From Clarkia xantiana subsp. parviflora (lineage: Eukaryota > Streptophyta > Magnoliopsida > Myrtales > Onagraceae): a stretch of DNA of 64,000 nt. This document shows positions 34,539 to 46,230 of the stretch, piece by piece. A model generated the notes under the pieces. It was not told the DNA's origin, did no database searches, and was given only the letters and a program-made list of their open reading frames with translations. How positions within the stretch are numbered: the first letter of the stretch is position 1; the number at the start of each line of letters is the position of its first letter. The stretch is from the NCBI GenBank assembly GCA_036873135.1, contig JAPTYO010000018.1, positions 3,658,001 through 3,722,000 of the forward strand, given 5' to 3'. The position numbers and the translations under genes were made by a program.

Positions 34539-35378
34539 ATGGCTGGTGGTGGCAAGCAAAAGAAGCAAGTCCCGGCGAGCAGTTCTCGCCCTGCTGGAAC
34601 CGTGAATTCCGCGTTGCCGGAGCGTGCTGCTGAACAAGGTGATCACCCTGCTGTTTCTCACACAGGGGGGCATGGTGAAGATCACGAGGTCTCAGTCCAA
34701 GACACGGCGGTGAACAGGGAGGATATCCCAAGAAGAGAGGTGGATGCTCCTCCAAATCCGGTGGTGCACATGGAGGAAATCCCGCGGAGGGAGGTAGGTG
34801 CTTCCTCAAACCCGGAGTTGGCTATGGCAGTAGCAGATGCTATGCCCATGTTCCTGGAGGCTATGGAGGCTCTTCTGGACAGAAGAGAGGCTGCCAAGAG
34901 AAGGGAAAGTTGCCTCCACCTCCTCCAAGGGAGGTTCAAGAGGAACAGGAGGTTCAGTCCAGGAATAGGGGTAAGGAACCCGCGCACTCGGAAAGGTTCG
35001 TGGTCGACGGTCCCGGACCAGTGCAACACAGGACCATTCCCCTGAATGGCCCCATCACCCCCGATCAGGTGGTGAAGATCGTCAACATCTGCATGGGCGA
35101 TCAGAAGCATATGACATCGGAGCTGAGGGATCGATCTACTCATCCTTTTGTTCCACGGCTGATAGATACTGTCGCCCCGCCAGGGCTAGGTATTCCGACC
35201 ATCAAGGAGTACGAAGGTGAAGGGGACCCGGTCCGCCATGTTCAGAGGCATGTCCAGGCCCGTATGGGTAGAGCCGCGAATGATGACATCGTGTGTGTGC
35301 TGTTCCCGATCACATTGGGAGAAAGGGCCTTGACGTTTTTTCAGCCTACTGCCAGGATGTATTACTTGTTGGACTGAT
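34539..35378 (+). pseudogene. gag: T3 gag, N-terminal and capsid part (two frameshifts)
   Basis: I take the ATG at 34539, the first in-frame one after LTR and primer site. The N-terminal part is rich in Pro, Glu and Ser with two copies of a short motif around EIPRREV. A helix with MPMFLEAMEALLDRREAAKR follows. The frame changes near 34905; the second frame continues to about 35370 with the start of the retrotransposon gag domain, then changes again near 35370 before the segment WTDMHDRF. Gag would form the virus-like particle. Both breaks look like small indels. Confidence 0.85.
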
Positions 35379-37217
35379 ATGCACGACCGCTTCATTAAGC
35401 AGTATCAGGGTCGTAGGCGCCTCTTGAAGAGCGTGAGGTCTTTGACCCAGGTGGTGCAGAGGTCTGACGAATCGTTGGCGTATTACTACCAACGGTTCAC
35501 TGCTAGTGTCGCGGAGATCGACGAGGAGATATCGGAGGGAGAGACCATCCGCACCTTCCTTCGGAACCTAACTGCCCCATATGGTTCCGATCTGATGCAT
35601 AGTGTGGCCGCGAAGGTTGTGTGGAGTATGGAAGCTTTGCAAGCGAGGGTGAAGCAGCAAATCGACGTGCAGGAGTCGAAGATTGCTGCCGGAGAGCTTG
35701 ATCCTCCGAAGTCAGGAAGAGGAAAGCAATCGTCCAAGCTGTCGGACGATCGCAAAGGGAACGACAAATCGGAGGGAAGTAGGAGCCGTGGTCGCCCCGA
35801 TAGAAGGAAGGACAAGCGTCCTCCGAGGAAGGATAACCGAGAGGATCGTCACGTTCCTCTCAACAGTTCGATGACCGCCGTGCTAGCGGTGATGGATTGG
35901 CATGGTCTCGTCCGATACCCCCCGAGGAAAGAAGGTGAATTCTTGGGAGGTCGCTCTGATCGTTACTGTCGGTATCACCGAGCCAATGGTCACGACACAG
36001 ATAACTGTCGGGAGCTGAAGAAGGAGATAGAGAAGCTGATCCAGAAGGGGAAGCTTAAGGAGTTTGTTGGTGGGGGACGGTGCCGATCCCATTCCAAAAC
36101 TCGATCGCGGTCCCGTTCCAGGTCCCGCGATCGATCTCCAAAGAAGAAGAAGGTTGAGCCAGAATCTTCCGGTGCCCGTAAGGAGAGGCGGGGAACCATC
36201 AATGTCATTCATGGAGGAATGGCGGCGGGAGGTGATACCTCCGCTTCTCGGGAGAATTACGCTTCCCGTATTTCTGCTGCCGTGGTGTTAGGAAAGAGGT
36301 CCCGATCGTGGACTATGAAGGAGGAAATGGTGATTTCTTTCTCAGCAGAGGATCTGATAGGCGTGGAGAGCCCCCACGATGACGCCTTGGTCGTGACCTT
36401 GGATGTGGATGGATTCGAGATGAAGCGGATCCTGATAGACGGAGGGAGCTCTTCCGACATTCTGTTCATGGACGCCTTGGAAGCCATGGGAAAGACGAAG
36501 AAGGACCTGACGGAGGTGACCTTCCCGATGGTGGGATTCTCTGGTTCTACTTCCTATCCGCTGGGAATGATCACCTTACCGGTGGAATTCGGTAGTGGGT
36601 GGAAAGCGGAAAGGCGGAACGTGGATTTCGTCGTGGTGGAGTCTGCGGGGACGTACAATGCTATCATCGGGAGGACCACCATCAATCCTCTCATGGCAGT
36701 CGCCTCGACCGTCCACCAGAAGATGAAGTTCCCGACTGATAATGGAGTCGGGGAGGTCAGGGGTGACCAGGTGGCATCCAGAAGGTGTTATGTTAACGCC
36801 ACCCGAAGGAGAAGGAGGGAAGCTATGGCTGTCCTTCAGACTGATGCCGATCCTCGAGAGGAGTTTGGGCATCCCGCCCCCATGGAGGATCTGAAAGAGG
36901 TCGAGATTGACGGACCTCAAAGAAAAGTGAAGATCGGGTCTGCTTTGTCGGAGGAAAGAGCCCGAGAATTGATCGAGCTCCTGAAGGAGTTCAAGGAGCT
37001 GTTTGCCTGGTCCCCGAGCGATATGCCAGGAATCAGCCCCGACGTGATAGTGCACGAGCTGAAGATTGATCCCGCGATCAAGCCTATCATGCAGAAGAGG
37101 CGCCCGATGGGCGCAGATAAAGGATCGCGATCCAGCAGGAAGTGGGTAGGTTGCTCGACGCTGGATTCATCAAGGAGCTCCGATTCCAGACTTGGGTCGC
37201 TAACCCGGTCCTGGTGA
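35379..37217 (+). pseudogene. T3 gag C-terminal part, protease and RT start
   Basis: 612 codons. Residues 1-110 are the rest of the gag domain. A zinc knuckle of the form C-x2-H-x4-H-x4-C has C197, H200, H205 and C210. An Arg/Ser-rich basic tail with RSRSRSRSRDRS follows at about 235-255, then the linker VIHGG near 276. The protease active site is D354-G-G rather than the usual D-S/T-G. The protease-RT spacer contains MPGISPDV and is in one frame, unlike T1. Near 37110 the frame is lost by a small indel and the last about 35 codons are noise. Confidence 0.9.
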
Positions 37218-38408
37218 GGAAGAGGAACGGGAAGTGGCGGATGTGTGTCGATTTCCGCGACTTGAACAAAGCTTGCCCGAAGGACTGTTATCCGCTCCCG
37301 AGAATCGACCAGCTGGTGGATGCCACGTCGGGACATGAGCTGCTGAGCTTCATGGATGCTTATTCTGGTTATAACCAGATCAAGATGGCGAAGGAGGATG
37401 CCCCCCACACAGCCTTCTATGCTGATAGTGATGTCTATCACTATGATGTTATGCCCTTTGGGCTGGTCAATGTTGGAGCAACTTACCAGAGTATGGTGAA
37501 CAAGTTGTTCGGGGACATGCTGGGAAAGACCATGGAGGCTTATGTGGATGACATGTTAGTGAAGTCCCGACAGGTGGTAGACCATGTCCGCAACTTGGCG
37601 GTGGCGTTTGAGCGGATGAGGTTTCATCAAGTTCGTCTGAATCCGGACAAGTGTGCTTTCTGAGTGAACTCGGGGAAATTCCTAGGCTTTATGGTGAGCC
37701 AAAGAGGAATCGAGGTGAATCCCGAGAAGCTGAGAGCAATCGAGGAGATGCAGTCTCCGAAAACCCATCGGGAGGTTCAGGTGTTGAATGGCCGATTAGC
37801 CGCGATGAATCGTTTCTTATCCAAGGCAAGTGACCGAGCCATGCCATTTTTGATGTGCTAAGGCCCACAAGAAGTTTGAGTGGTCCGACAAGTGCGAGGA
37901 GGCATTTCAGGCGCTCAAGCAACACCTCCGTACCCTCCCGCCATTGGCAAAACTGGTTCCAGGCGAGCTGCTTTATCTCTATTTGGCTGTTTCTGAAGTT
38001 GCTGTTAGTTCTGTGTTAATAAAGATTGTCAAGGGCAACCAAGTTCCTGTTTATTATGTAAGCAAGGCGTTTGCCAAATCTGAAATGAATTATCCCGCTC
38101 TTGAGAAGTATCTCTTTGCGTTGATTATTACTGCTCGAAAGCTGAGGCCTTACTTCCATGCCCATGAGATTACGGTGTTAACTAATTTGCCCTTGAAGCA
38201 CTTTTTGAACCGACCGGAGGCGTCAGGGAGATTGGTGAAATGGGCAGTCGAGCTTACGGAGTTCCGTATTCACTTTGCCCCGAGAACAGCTATTAAGGGC
38301 CAGGCATTGGCGGACTTCATAGCAGAGTCTACAGCACCCGATCTGGAAGAAGCAGGTCTTGTAGAGGGGGCAGCCATGGAGGTCCCGATAGCAGAGCAAT
38401 CAGAATAG
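37142..38408 (+). pseudogene. T3 RT and first RNase H (frameshift and stops)
   Basis: RT reads from 37142 with FRDLNKACPKDCYPLPRID and the catalytic YVDDMLVKS near 37540. A TGA stop at about 37661 interrupts CAF*-NSGKFLGFMV. A frame change near 37850 follows MPFLM, and the connection/RNase H region resumes to 38408. As in T1 the first RNase H lacks its catalytic Asp (YLYLAVSEVAVSS). A TAG stop at 38406-38408 separates it from the second RNase H. Confidence 0.9.
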
Positions 38409-38432
38409 CCAAATGAGGAGAACACCTGGGAA

Positions 38433-40156
38433 ATGTACACTGATGGTTCTTCAAGTGTAGAAGGATCGGGGGCAGGATTTGTATTGATACCACCCGGTAG
38501 AGGCGAGCCCCTGGGATATGCCTTGGCCTTGACGTTTAGGGCCACCAACAATGAAGCTGAGTATGAGGCTCTCATCACGGGCCTTAAAATCGCCAAAGGT
38601 ACGGGAGTTGATCATTTAAAGGTGAAGTGTGATGCTAACCTGATCGTGAATCAAGTCCAGGGGAATTACGAGGCGAAGAGCCCGACAATGAGGAAGTATT
38701 TGCACGAGGTGCAGACTTTGAAGGGAAGCTTCAAAAGCTTCGACATTGAGGCAATCCCGAGGGAAGAAAACGCGGAGGCAGATGCCTTGAGAAAATTTGC
38801 CCTGGGGGTAGCCCCCGAGGAGAATCGGAAGGTGCACTTTCTGGAGAGGGTAATTATCTCAACCATCGATCCATCAGAGGTATGTGCTATTGAAGCAGGA
38901 TCGGAGGAAAAAGAGGAACCTACCTGGATGACCCCGATAGTCACATACCTGACTACGGGAGCACTCCCCGACGATGAAGTGGCAGCTGTCAGGTTGCGTC
39001 GAATCGTAAGAAACTACGTGATGGTGGACAACCAGTTATATAAGAAGGGGCATGTAAAGCCTTTTCTGAGATGTGTGGCGGAGCCTGACACGAATCGGAT
39101 TCTGAGAGAGTTGCACGAAGGAGTCGCGGCCTGTCATGAAGGGGCCCGATCCATTGTGAGGAAAGCGCTGAATTTAGGCTACTACTGGCCTTCGATGAAC
39201 AAGGAAGCGATAGCGTTGGTCCAATCTTGTGATGCGTGCCAGAGGTACGCTCCGAATATCGTGGCTCCCGCCGCGAACTTGATGTCCATCAAGAGTGCTT
39301 GGCCCTTCGCGCGGTGGGGCATTGACTTGTTGGGACCCCTTCCGCAAGTGAAATGTCAGTGCAAGTACTTACTTGTAGCCATTGATTACTTTTCGAAGTG
39401 GATAGAGGCTAAGGCGTTGGCCAAGACGACGGGGAAACAGATCGTCAAGTTTCTCCAGACTCAAATTGTATCTCGGTACGGGGTTCCTCAAGTGTTGATC
39501 AGCGATAATGGTCCTCCGTTCAATGGGGCTCAGTTGAAGGAGTATCTGGAGGAGTTGAACATCGAGCATCGGACAGCCTCTGTCCGCCATGCTCAGACTA
39601 ATGGCCAAGTGGAATTAGCCAACAAGTTCGTAATGGATGGCTTGAAGAAGAGGGTCTATGCCTTGCAGGGTCATTGGCTAGATGAGCTTGAAAACGTGCT
39701 GTGGTCTGTTAGAACAACACCCAAGCAATCGATGGGGGAGACTCCGTTTGGCCTTGTTTATGGCACGGAGGCAGTTCCTCCCGTGGAGATAGCGGTGGCG
39801 TCCTATCGCATGAGGTATTATGAGCCTCTGACGAACGAAGAAATGAGACGTCTGGACTTGGACTTGCTTGAAGAGAAAAGGCGGAAGGCTGATGAAGTTC
39901 AGGCTCGGATGCGTCTGGAAACAGCCAGGTACTATATCGGCGGGTCAAGTCCCGACAATTCTTCGTTGGAGAACTTGTTTGGCGGAGGAATGAGTTCGTC
40001 TATCAAGATCGGATAAACAAGCTGTCACCGAAATGGGAGGGACCTTACAAGATCGTAGGGATGCCAGCCCCGAATGCGTACAAGTTAGAAGACCTTGATG
40101 GCAAGACGTTGAAACATTCTTTTAGTGGCGCACACTTGAAGAAATGTCATGTTTGA
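38433..40156 (+). pseudogene. T3 archaeal-type RNase H and integrase
   Basis: 527 codons to 40016, then about 45 more in a second frame. The archaeal-type RNase H has D4, E41, D67 and D117. Integrase has the zinc site H228, H235, C266, C269 and the triad D298, D358, E394. A frameshift near 39945 makes the final open codons noise; the true frame resumes around 39965 with WEGPYKIVG and ends HLKKCHV at 40156. All catalytic residues of these two domains are intact, but no uninterrupted polyprotein exists. Confidence 0.9.
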
Positions 40157-40860
40157 TCCTAAGTCGCCTTAAGTGGTGCGTGATGTTAAGTCGCCGCGAA
40201 TGGCGCAAGTTATCTATCGATTGATCCGATGTAAGCAAGCTTTGAGTTATTAATGAATAAAAGAAGTTGCTTCCGATCAAATTGCTTTTAGATTTATTCT
40301 AACTGTTGGTAAGTCGTCTTAAAGGACGCGATAAAAGCCTTCCGAGGTACGATTAAAAAGCCTTCCGAGGTACGATTAAAAAGCCTTACGAGGTACGATT
40401 AAGTTGTCCTTATGGCGCGATAAAAAGCCTTCCGAGGTAAGAACAAAAGCCTTACGAGGTATGATTAAGTCGTCTTTATGATGCAACAAAAAGCCTAGGT
40501 ATGAATAAAAGCCCTAAGGGGTCCGAGTAAGTCGTCTTTATGATGCAGCAAAAAGCCTTAAGGGGTATGATTAATTCGTCTAGAATGACGCGATAAAAAG
40601 CCTTAAATGGTACGATAAAATCATCTTAAGTGATGTGCGAAATTGCCTTGAACGGCATGGACGAGAAACCTTAAGTGGTGAGGTCCCGAGAAAAACGTCG
40701 TGAAGGACGTATGAAATCACCTTAAATGGCACGGGCAAGAAACCTTAAGTGGTAAGTTCTTGTGAAGCATCGGAAGGATGCATGAAGTCATCTTAAGTGA
40801 TGTATCGGAACGTTTTAAGTAACGAGTCAAGTCGCTTTAAGTAGTGCAATAATAATCGAG
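40157..40860. repeat. Degenerate tandem array downstream of T3 pol
   Basis: Opens with GTCGCCTTAAGTGGTGC, the same motif (in the sense of pol) as the T4 array monomer. It then shifts to units of about 25-50 bp such as AAAAGCCTTCCGAGGTACGA, and later to ACCTTAAGTGGT variants. It is less regular than the T1, T2 or T4 arrays. Confidence 0.75.
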
Positions 40861-40967
40861 GCCAAAATAGATAAAAGGAATTTTTCATAAAGGCTCGAAG
40901 GCCTAAAGGTTCCGATACAAGGAGGAAATTGTGAAGAGGAAATTACAAGGACTTAAAGAATGAAGCA

Positions 40968-43532
40968 TTAAGCCTGGTCCTTGTTGGAAGTTGGGTCCTC
41001 AGCAGCTTCGGAGGGAGCAGAGTTCGCGGGGTCCAGGGCAGAAGGCTCCGCAGTTCGTGGAGTCGGGTCCGCGGAACCCTCGGGGGCATCGGCCTCATCA
41101 CTCTCCGCGGGGAGGTTGAAGTATTTCTCCGCGAAGGGGGCGAGGGTCTCAGACTTCTTGAAGTCAATGGCATCTTCGTATACCGTGTAAAGCTCCTCGA
41201 CGGCATTGAACAGAACGTTCTCCACCTCGGCATTGCAGAACCCCACGGCATCCGCCTTGAGGAGTGATGAGGCCTGCCTTGGCTTCCTCGAGAATGCTCT
41301 TCTCGAGGACGAGCTGCCTCTGCTCCGCTACGTGCCGCTGCTGTTCCTCTTTGAGCGTCCTCCGCTCCCGACGCAACACGGCTTCATAGTCATAGACCTG
41401 CTTTTGCAAGTCCATAGCCTTCTGGCCAAGGAGGGTCTGCTCCTTGGTTATCGTTTCCCTTGCCGCCACAGCATCGGCAAGGTCCTCCTGGAGCTTGGCC
41501 AAGGCGTCGGGGTCCGACCTGGCCCGCTCCTCCTTCAGAGCATCCTTCAGAGCGAGGGTTTAACCAAAGCAGCGCTGTTGGCTCGCAGTTTCCTGAGGCA
41601 ACAGGAAAAGAGGTTAAGGTCCGATAATCGAAGGCAAGAGCAAAAGCGAAAGTAAAGTTTTACCTCCATCCGACGGATGGCCATGTCGCGAAGATCCTCG
41701 TCGATATCTTCGTCAGCCAAGGAGATCGGACGTCTCAAGGATGGTGGAATTGACCCTGCCAGCAGGTGCAGGGCCAATTCTGGCTGAAGGTCTCCCCGAT
41801 GGAGTGGGACCCCTCAAAGAGACTCGATCGGGTTCCAGGAAACCGTCTCTTGATCAGGGGGTGTAAACCTCTTAGAGGCTACCATCCAGGGGAAGAGGAG
41901 GGATGACCCTGGAAGCCTCGGTTGGAGGCTCCGGAGTGGGAGAGCGCAAATCCAAGGGAGGACTCCGGGACACGTCCTCCACAGCTGGCCTCAGGATGCT
42001 CCGCCCTGGCCTCCGACGGGGAATTAGGCCTTCATTTGGCTCCTCAGAGGAGGGGGAAACATCCAAGTCAGTCACCTGACGGAACTGAGTTTCCGTCGGG
42101 GTATTCTCTGTTATCGGCTCCCGTGGAGTCGCAGCCCTCGCTGGAGTTGCAGCCTTCGTCGGAGTGAGAGCCTCCGATTGACCTGCGGTTGCGGGACGAA
42201 TAAAGTCAGGAAGCTCATTATTGGGGCACCAGATGACCCCGCGCGGGACGTACTGGTCCTTTCCACAGAAGTTGTAATAGCCCGCCTTGAGGACGCGGGG
42301 GGTTTCCCCTTGAAGTATGTATTTGATTTCTCTGACACGCGCCTGCTGGTCGGAGGGGATAAAATCCTCGGGAACCAACCTCCTGTATGTTTTAATAGCT
42401 TGGCGAACACGCTTACCTTCCTCGGCGGTGGTGACACCGAAGGCCTTGTTCACCTCCTCTCTTTTGGCCCGCTTGGCCATCTCGACTTGCTCCTCAGTCG
42501 GAGGTGCCGCAGAAGAGGAGGCTCCCCTCTTCAAGGACTTCCGCTTCCGCTTGGAGCCTGGGACAGCGTCGGTCTCCCCCTGCTTCAACATGAGATGGGT
42601 CAGTAGAGATGCCTTCTTGGCTGCAAAAATGAAAGTAAAAATGCAGTTAGAAGTGTTACCCAAAGAACCAAATTGTCGGAAATTGAATCGAGGAGTTGGA
42701 CCCCGATCTTGATCAGGTCCCCCTCCACGAGTTTATTGGCGTCAAGGGGAGCGAAGGATTCCCCCCAACGATAAAGCTGGATAAGTTGAAGGGTGTTGAA
42801 GACGTCCTCGGTGTAGGACTCAAACTTGGGGGCAGGGTCCGCGACAACCTCCCATCGGGGCCACGGGACGGAGCTGTTCTGGACGAAGAAGTAGTACTTC
42901 TTCCACCCGCTGTTGTCGGACCCTGAGTCGCGAAGGAACCCCCGATCCTTGTTGAATTTCCAGGTCTCGCCATCCCAGCCGAAGCGGGCGAGTTGCTCCT
43001 TGGTCCATTTGGGAAGTCGAGGGGTAAAGGAGCAGACCCCAGCCTTGTTACATTTCATTCCGTAGAAGGTACGGAAGAGCAGCAGGCTGTACGTCCATTG
43101 TTGGCGGAGGCACAGGACTTGGAAGGCATTCCACACGCGGATAGCGTGTGGGGAGAAGGTGGTTGGATGCGTCTTGTAGAAGTTAAACATTTCAACCAGA
43201 TTCCCGCAGAAAGGGAATCGGATCCCGGCGTTTATCTGTCCCGTGGAGACAAACACTTCTTCTTCCCGAGGACGGGTAACTATGTGTTTTCTCCTGGTGG
43301 GTTGGTGAGAATCGTAGGGAAAGCGAGGTTCCCAGGCCGAAGTGATGCAACCTTGAGAGCAGCTTCATAAAGGGTCTCTGAGATTTCATTAATAGCAAGC
43401 TCGAACGTAAAGAGGTTCCTTCCTCTAGAACTGGCCTCGTCTAAAAACGGCCATAACGGGAAAACTTAGGCAAAAAAAAGAAGATAATATCAGTAAATCA
43501 CAGAGGCAAAAAAGGAAAGCCTTACCAGACAT
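40968..43532 (-). CDS. Antisense accessory gene of T3 (spliced; gypsy-transposon-domain-like)
   Basis: Opposite to pol, between array and 3' LTR. Exon 1 may be only ATGTCTG (43526-43532), followed by an intron at 43465-43525 (GTAAGG to CCTAAG). The next long segment (about 42600-43256) resembles the N-terminal domain annotated as putative gypsy-type transposon (PF04195 style), with GIRFPFCGNLVEMFNFY and VWNAFQVLC. A Lys/Arg-rich hinge with KRKRKSLKRG and a Pro/Thr-rich acidic linker follow (about 41872-42621). An intron at 41593-41663 (GTAAAA to CCTCAG) leads to a long coiled coil (about 41164-41570) and an acidic C-terminus ending at 40968. One frame conflict near 43270 suggests a small indel. 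Related in layout to Grande gene 23. Function unknown. Confidence 0.65.
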
Positions 43533-44092
43533 AGTGGGTGATTGATCGGAGAAGACGAAGAGAAGATCTTGACGGCTGGAAGCCTTGAATCGCCAGAGAA
43601 TCAAACGAGACTTGAAGAGAAAAGCTTCGAGGTTTGACAATGGCAGAGCTTTCAGAAATCAGAACGGTAAGGAAGGAGTGAATAGTGCCAGGGTTTTGGC
43701 TTTTATAGATAAAAAGACAGCTGGACAGATTCAAATCCGGACCGTTGAAGACAAAACGACTCAATCTGGATCGTCGAGATTATAGGGGACGGTACGGAAG
43801 AGACGTTAGTGACGTAATACTGCTTTTTCAGAAAGCAGGAGTCACGCCTGCTTAGGCGTCGTTTCATCATCCCTTGCATTTAATGGTGGAGTAACCGAGG
43901 AGTCTCCTCGGATTTGGCAACTATCCTTAGAGTCTCGAGAAATCGTGAGCGAGAAGCTCTGTGATTAAAGAGTTGCACCCAAGGTAAAAGCCTCCGATGG
44001 TAATATCGGGAGGTTTGAAGATGAAAGCCTTCGACGATGATGTCAGAAGGTCCGGAATTGGAAGACACGACGGACTATAAGTCCCTCATGTC

Positions 44093-44103
44093 TTGGGGGC
44101 AAA
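44093..44103 (+). other. Polypurine tract of T3
   Basis: TTGGGGGCAAA ends directly at the 3' LTR start. T4 has the same sequence in the inverse sense at 59922-59932. Confidence 0.8.
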
Positions 44104-44842
44104 TGATGGGTTCCGATGTAATCGTTAGCCCCGTTAACAGTCAATAAATGGCGGGTAAGCCTAGAGGGCCTCGCGAAAGACCTGGAAGGTCCAGAAGCCC
44201 AGTATGAAGGGTCCCGACGAGATCGGTCCCGATATATGAACTGAATGCTCCCGACGAGAAGCCTCTGAGTAGGCCCCGATATGCCTTTTAGAAGGTCCCA
44301 TAATAAAGCCCCGAGAATGCTGGCCCTGTCCCATGGGGCGAGGAGTCCTGGGTGGTGACCTAGAATGAGACAACTCTGGAGTCCCCGATATAGATCGGGA
44401 CTTGTGATCAGAGGATAAGACCAAGAAACCCACCTACTTGATAGAGTAGTGGGGAAACGGTTAAGATACGGATAAACTCCCCCGAGATACGCAGGGCGTG
44501 CCCGAGATACGCGGAGCGTGGGCGAGATACGCGGAGCGTGGGGCGAGATACGCGGAATCCTGAACGAGATATACGGAACGTGGGTAAACTGCCAGGCGCG
44601 GTTACAGGTAACTGAGGTAACTTCCCCTCTTATATAAAGGAGGAAGTTACCTCAGAAAGGTTACACTCTCTAATACGAACTTAGACTATTGTTATCCACC
44701 CCATCGTTCAAACTCTCATTTAAGCATCGGAGAGGGATTCTGGGTCACCACCCAGATCATCCCCTTTTTGCAGGAATACGCGGAGCCAAGGAGTTCAGGT
44801 TTTCCGTCAAGAACGTACCGGAGCTTCGACCGTGATCCAACA
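44104..44842 (+). repeat. 3' LTR of T3 (739 bp)
   Basis: Matches 33745-34484 with about 14 substitutions, mostly transitions of the C-to-T or G-to-A type, and one missing base near 44299. Followed by TSD AAAGG. Confidence 0.95.
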
Positions 44843-44847
44843 AAAGG

Positions 44848-44934
44848 TATGTGCGAATCTTCCGCTGCGTAATTCTGATTACGAGCATGTATCTTGTTTA
44901 AGTATCTGTAGTGATTACTCCCCGTAATATAACA
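44848..44934 (+). repeat. C1 3' LTR, right part after T3
   Basis: Continues the sequence broken at 33744, with TCTTCCGCTGCGTAATTCTG, and ends around AATATAACA at 44934. The same stretch is found inverted at about 46870-46930 beside the copia gag fossil, so both are LTR ends of related copia elements. Confidence 0.55.
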
Positions 44935-45164
44935 GGGAATATGGATAAATTGGTGAATCAAATTTCTTACACATGATTTATGTATTTAAGTTGCATAAAA
45001 GTGATTTTTTGCAAACTTTTTTTTTCATTGGACATTTTATTTGGTTTACCTATATAACTAATTGTTCATAACCCAGAGCACTACACTGGTTACACTTTCA
45101 CACGAAATTGGGGCGTCCATGATTGAACCCTAAGGAATTCAACTTAAGAATACTACAATCTCAA

Positions 45165-45378
45165 ATGAAAGCTCTCATAAGCATCAGAAAGAAAAAAAAA
45201 ATTCGAAGTTCCGGAAGCTCATCATTTTCATCTTGAAGCTCATCCTCTTCATCGTCATCACAATTCAATAGAAAGTCCCAAGGGCGCCATATTTTAGGAG
45301 CCCAAACTATGTGATTGAACAATTTCTCCTCGCCAAGTTGTCTCTTGCCTGCCCATGGATTCAACAACATCCGGAACT
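45165..45378 (-). pseudogene. Exon-like coding fragment, unrecognised
   Basis: A plausible acceptor, CTTTTTCCATGCAG, lies just right of 45378. The frame then reads [20 protein letters not shown] and on through an acidic Asp/Glu-rich tail, ending near 45161. The Trp-rich, ordered first part and the acidic end look like a host gene's terminal exon rather than a retroelement domain. I cannot name the gene. It may be a captured or stranded fragment; no other exon is seen nearby. Confidence 0.4.
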
Positions 45379-45489
45379 GCATGGAAAAAGAAGAATGTCG
45401 TATCAATAGAAATTTCATAGAATATTTAATTCTTAGTAAAAGAAAATGAAAAACAAATAGAGTTGTTGGAATTGGGGGACGACTACTAA

Positions 45490-46000
45490 AGAAACAAACA
45501 TGTTTGGAAGTGCGCACGCTGGAGATGTGCACTCTGGAGGTATGCCTGCTGGAGGGGCGCATGTTGGCGGTACGCCCGCGTGTAGGTGTGCACACTGGAG
45601 GTGTGCATGCTAGCGGTATAAATACTTGGAGGTATGCATGCTTGTAGGTTCGCGCACTTGAGGTGCGTACGCCAGAGGTACGTCCGTTGGAGGTATGCCC
45701 GCTTGAGGCACGTCCTTTGGAGGTGCGTACACTGGAGGTGTGCACACTAGTGGTATGCATACTTGTAAGTATGCATGCTTTTAAGTGTACACACTTGTAG
45801 GCGCGCACACTTGTAGGTATGCCCGCTGGAGGTGCATTCATGTAGGTGTGCATTCTTGTAGGTATGCATGCTTGTAGGTATGCCCTCTGGAGGATTGTGG
45901 GTATGCCTACTTGGAGGTATGCACACTTGGAGGTGTGCATGCTTGTAGTTATGCACACTGGAGGTACACCCGCTGGAGGTACGTACGTTAGAGGGATTCC
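45490..46000. repeat. 15-16-bp minisatellite
   Basis: About 30 units of 15 or 16 bp such as GGTATGCACACTTGGA and GGTATGCATGCTTGTA, varied by substitution. It gives a long false open frame on the minus strand (Thr/Ser/His-rich). It lies inside the Tat element whose LTR starts at 46246. Confidence 0.85.
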
Positions 46001-46230
46001 AACTTTTCTTTGCTCGTTGCAATGACCTACCTTCCATAGTGTTGGATACTCGACCACCGATTTTTAGAGGGTGGTAGGGTATTACTGCTCATGTTCATGG
46101 TTCGCATGTTTGAAAGGTATGCATGTTCCTAGAGATGGACAACGCACTTCCGCTCGAGTAGCCTTAGTGTATGACATATGTGCCTTCCACTTTAGTTTTG
46201 AGCTGATATAATGGCTTTTTGTTCGAATCG

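Larger units (their letters stand above)
33745..44842 (+). mobile_element. Complete Tat-lineage Ty3/gypsy element (T3), 11.1 kb, pol broken
   Basis: LTRs at 33745-34484 and 44104-44842 and a perfect 5-bp TSD, AAAGG, at 33740-33744 and 44843-44847. Order: LTR, primer site, gag, protease, RT, two RNase H domains, integrase, tandem array, antisense accessory gene, purine tract, LTR. By eye the LTRs differ by about 14 substitutions and one 1-bp indel in 740 bp (about 2%). At 1.3e-8 per site per year, a rate often used for grass LTRs, this is roughly 0.7 million years (inference). Gag-pol carries several frameshifts and stops. It inserted into the C1 LTR. Confidence 0.95.

Noticed and set aside
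42621..42659. A GT-AG intron of 39 bp in the T3 antisense gene
   Set aside because: Border bases fit (GTAACA to TTGCAG), but it is shorter than usual plant introns; the true donor may lie further upstream, so I did not count it as supported.
45390..46057. Thr/Ser/His-rich protein preceding the exon-like fragment
   Set aside because: It is the translation of the 15-16-bp minisatellite and is separated from the fragment by a probable intron acceptor.
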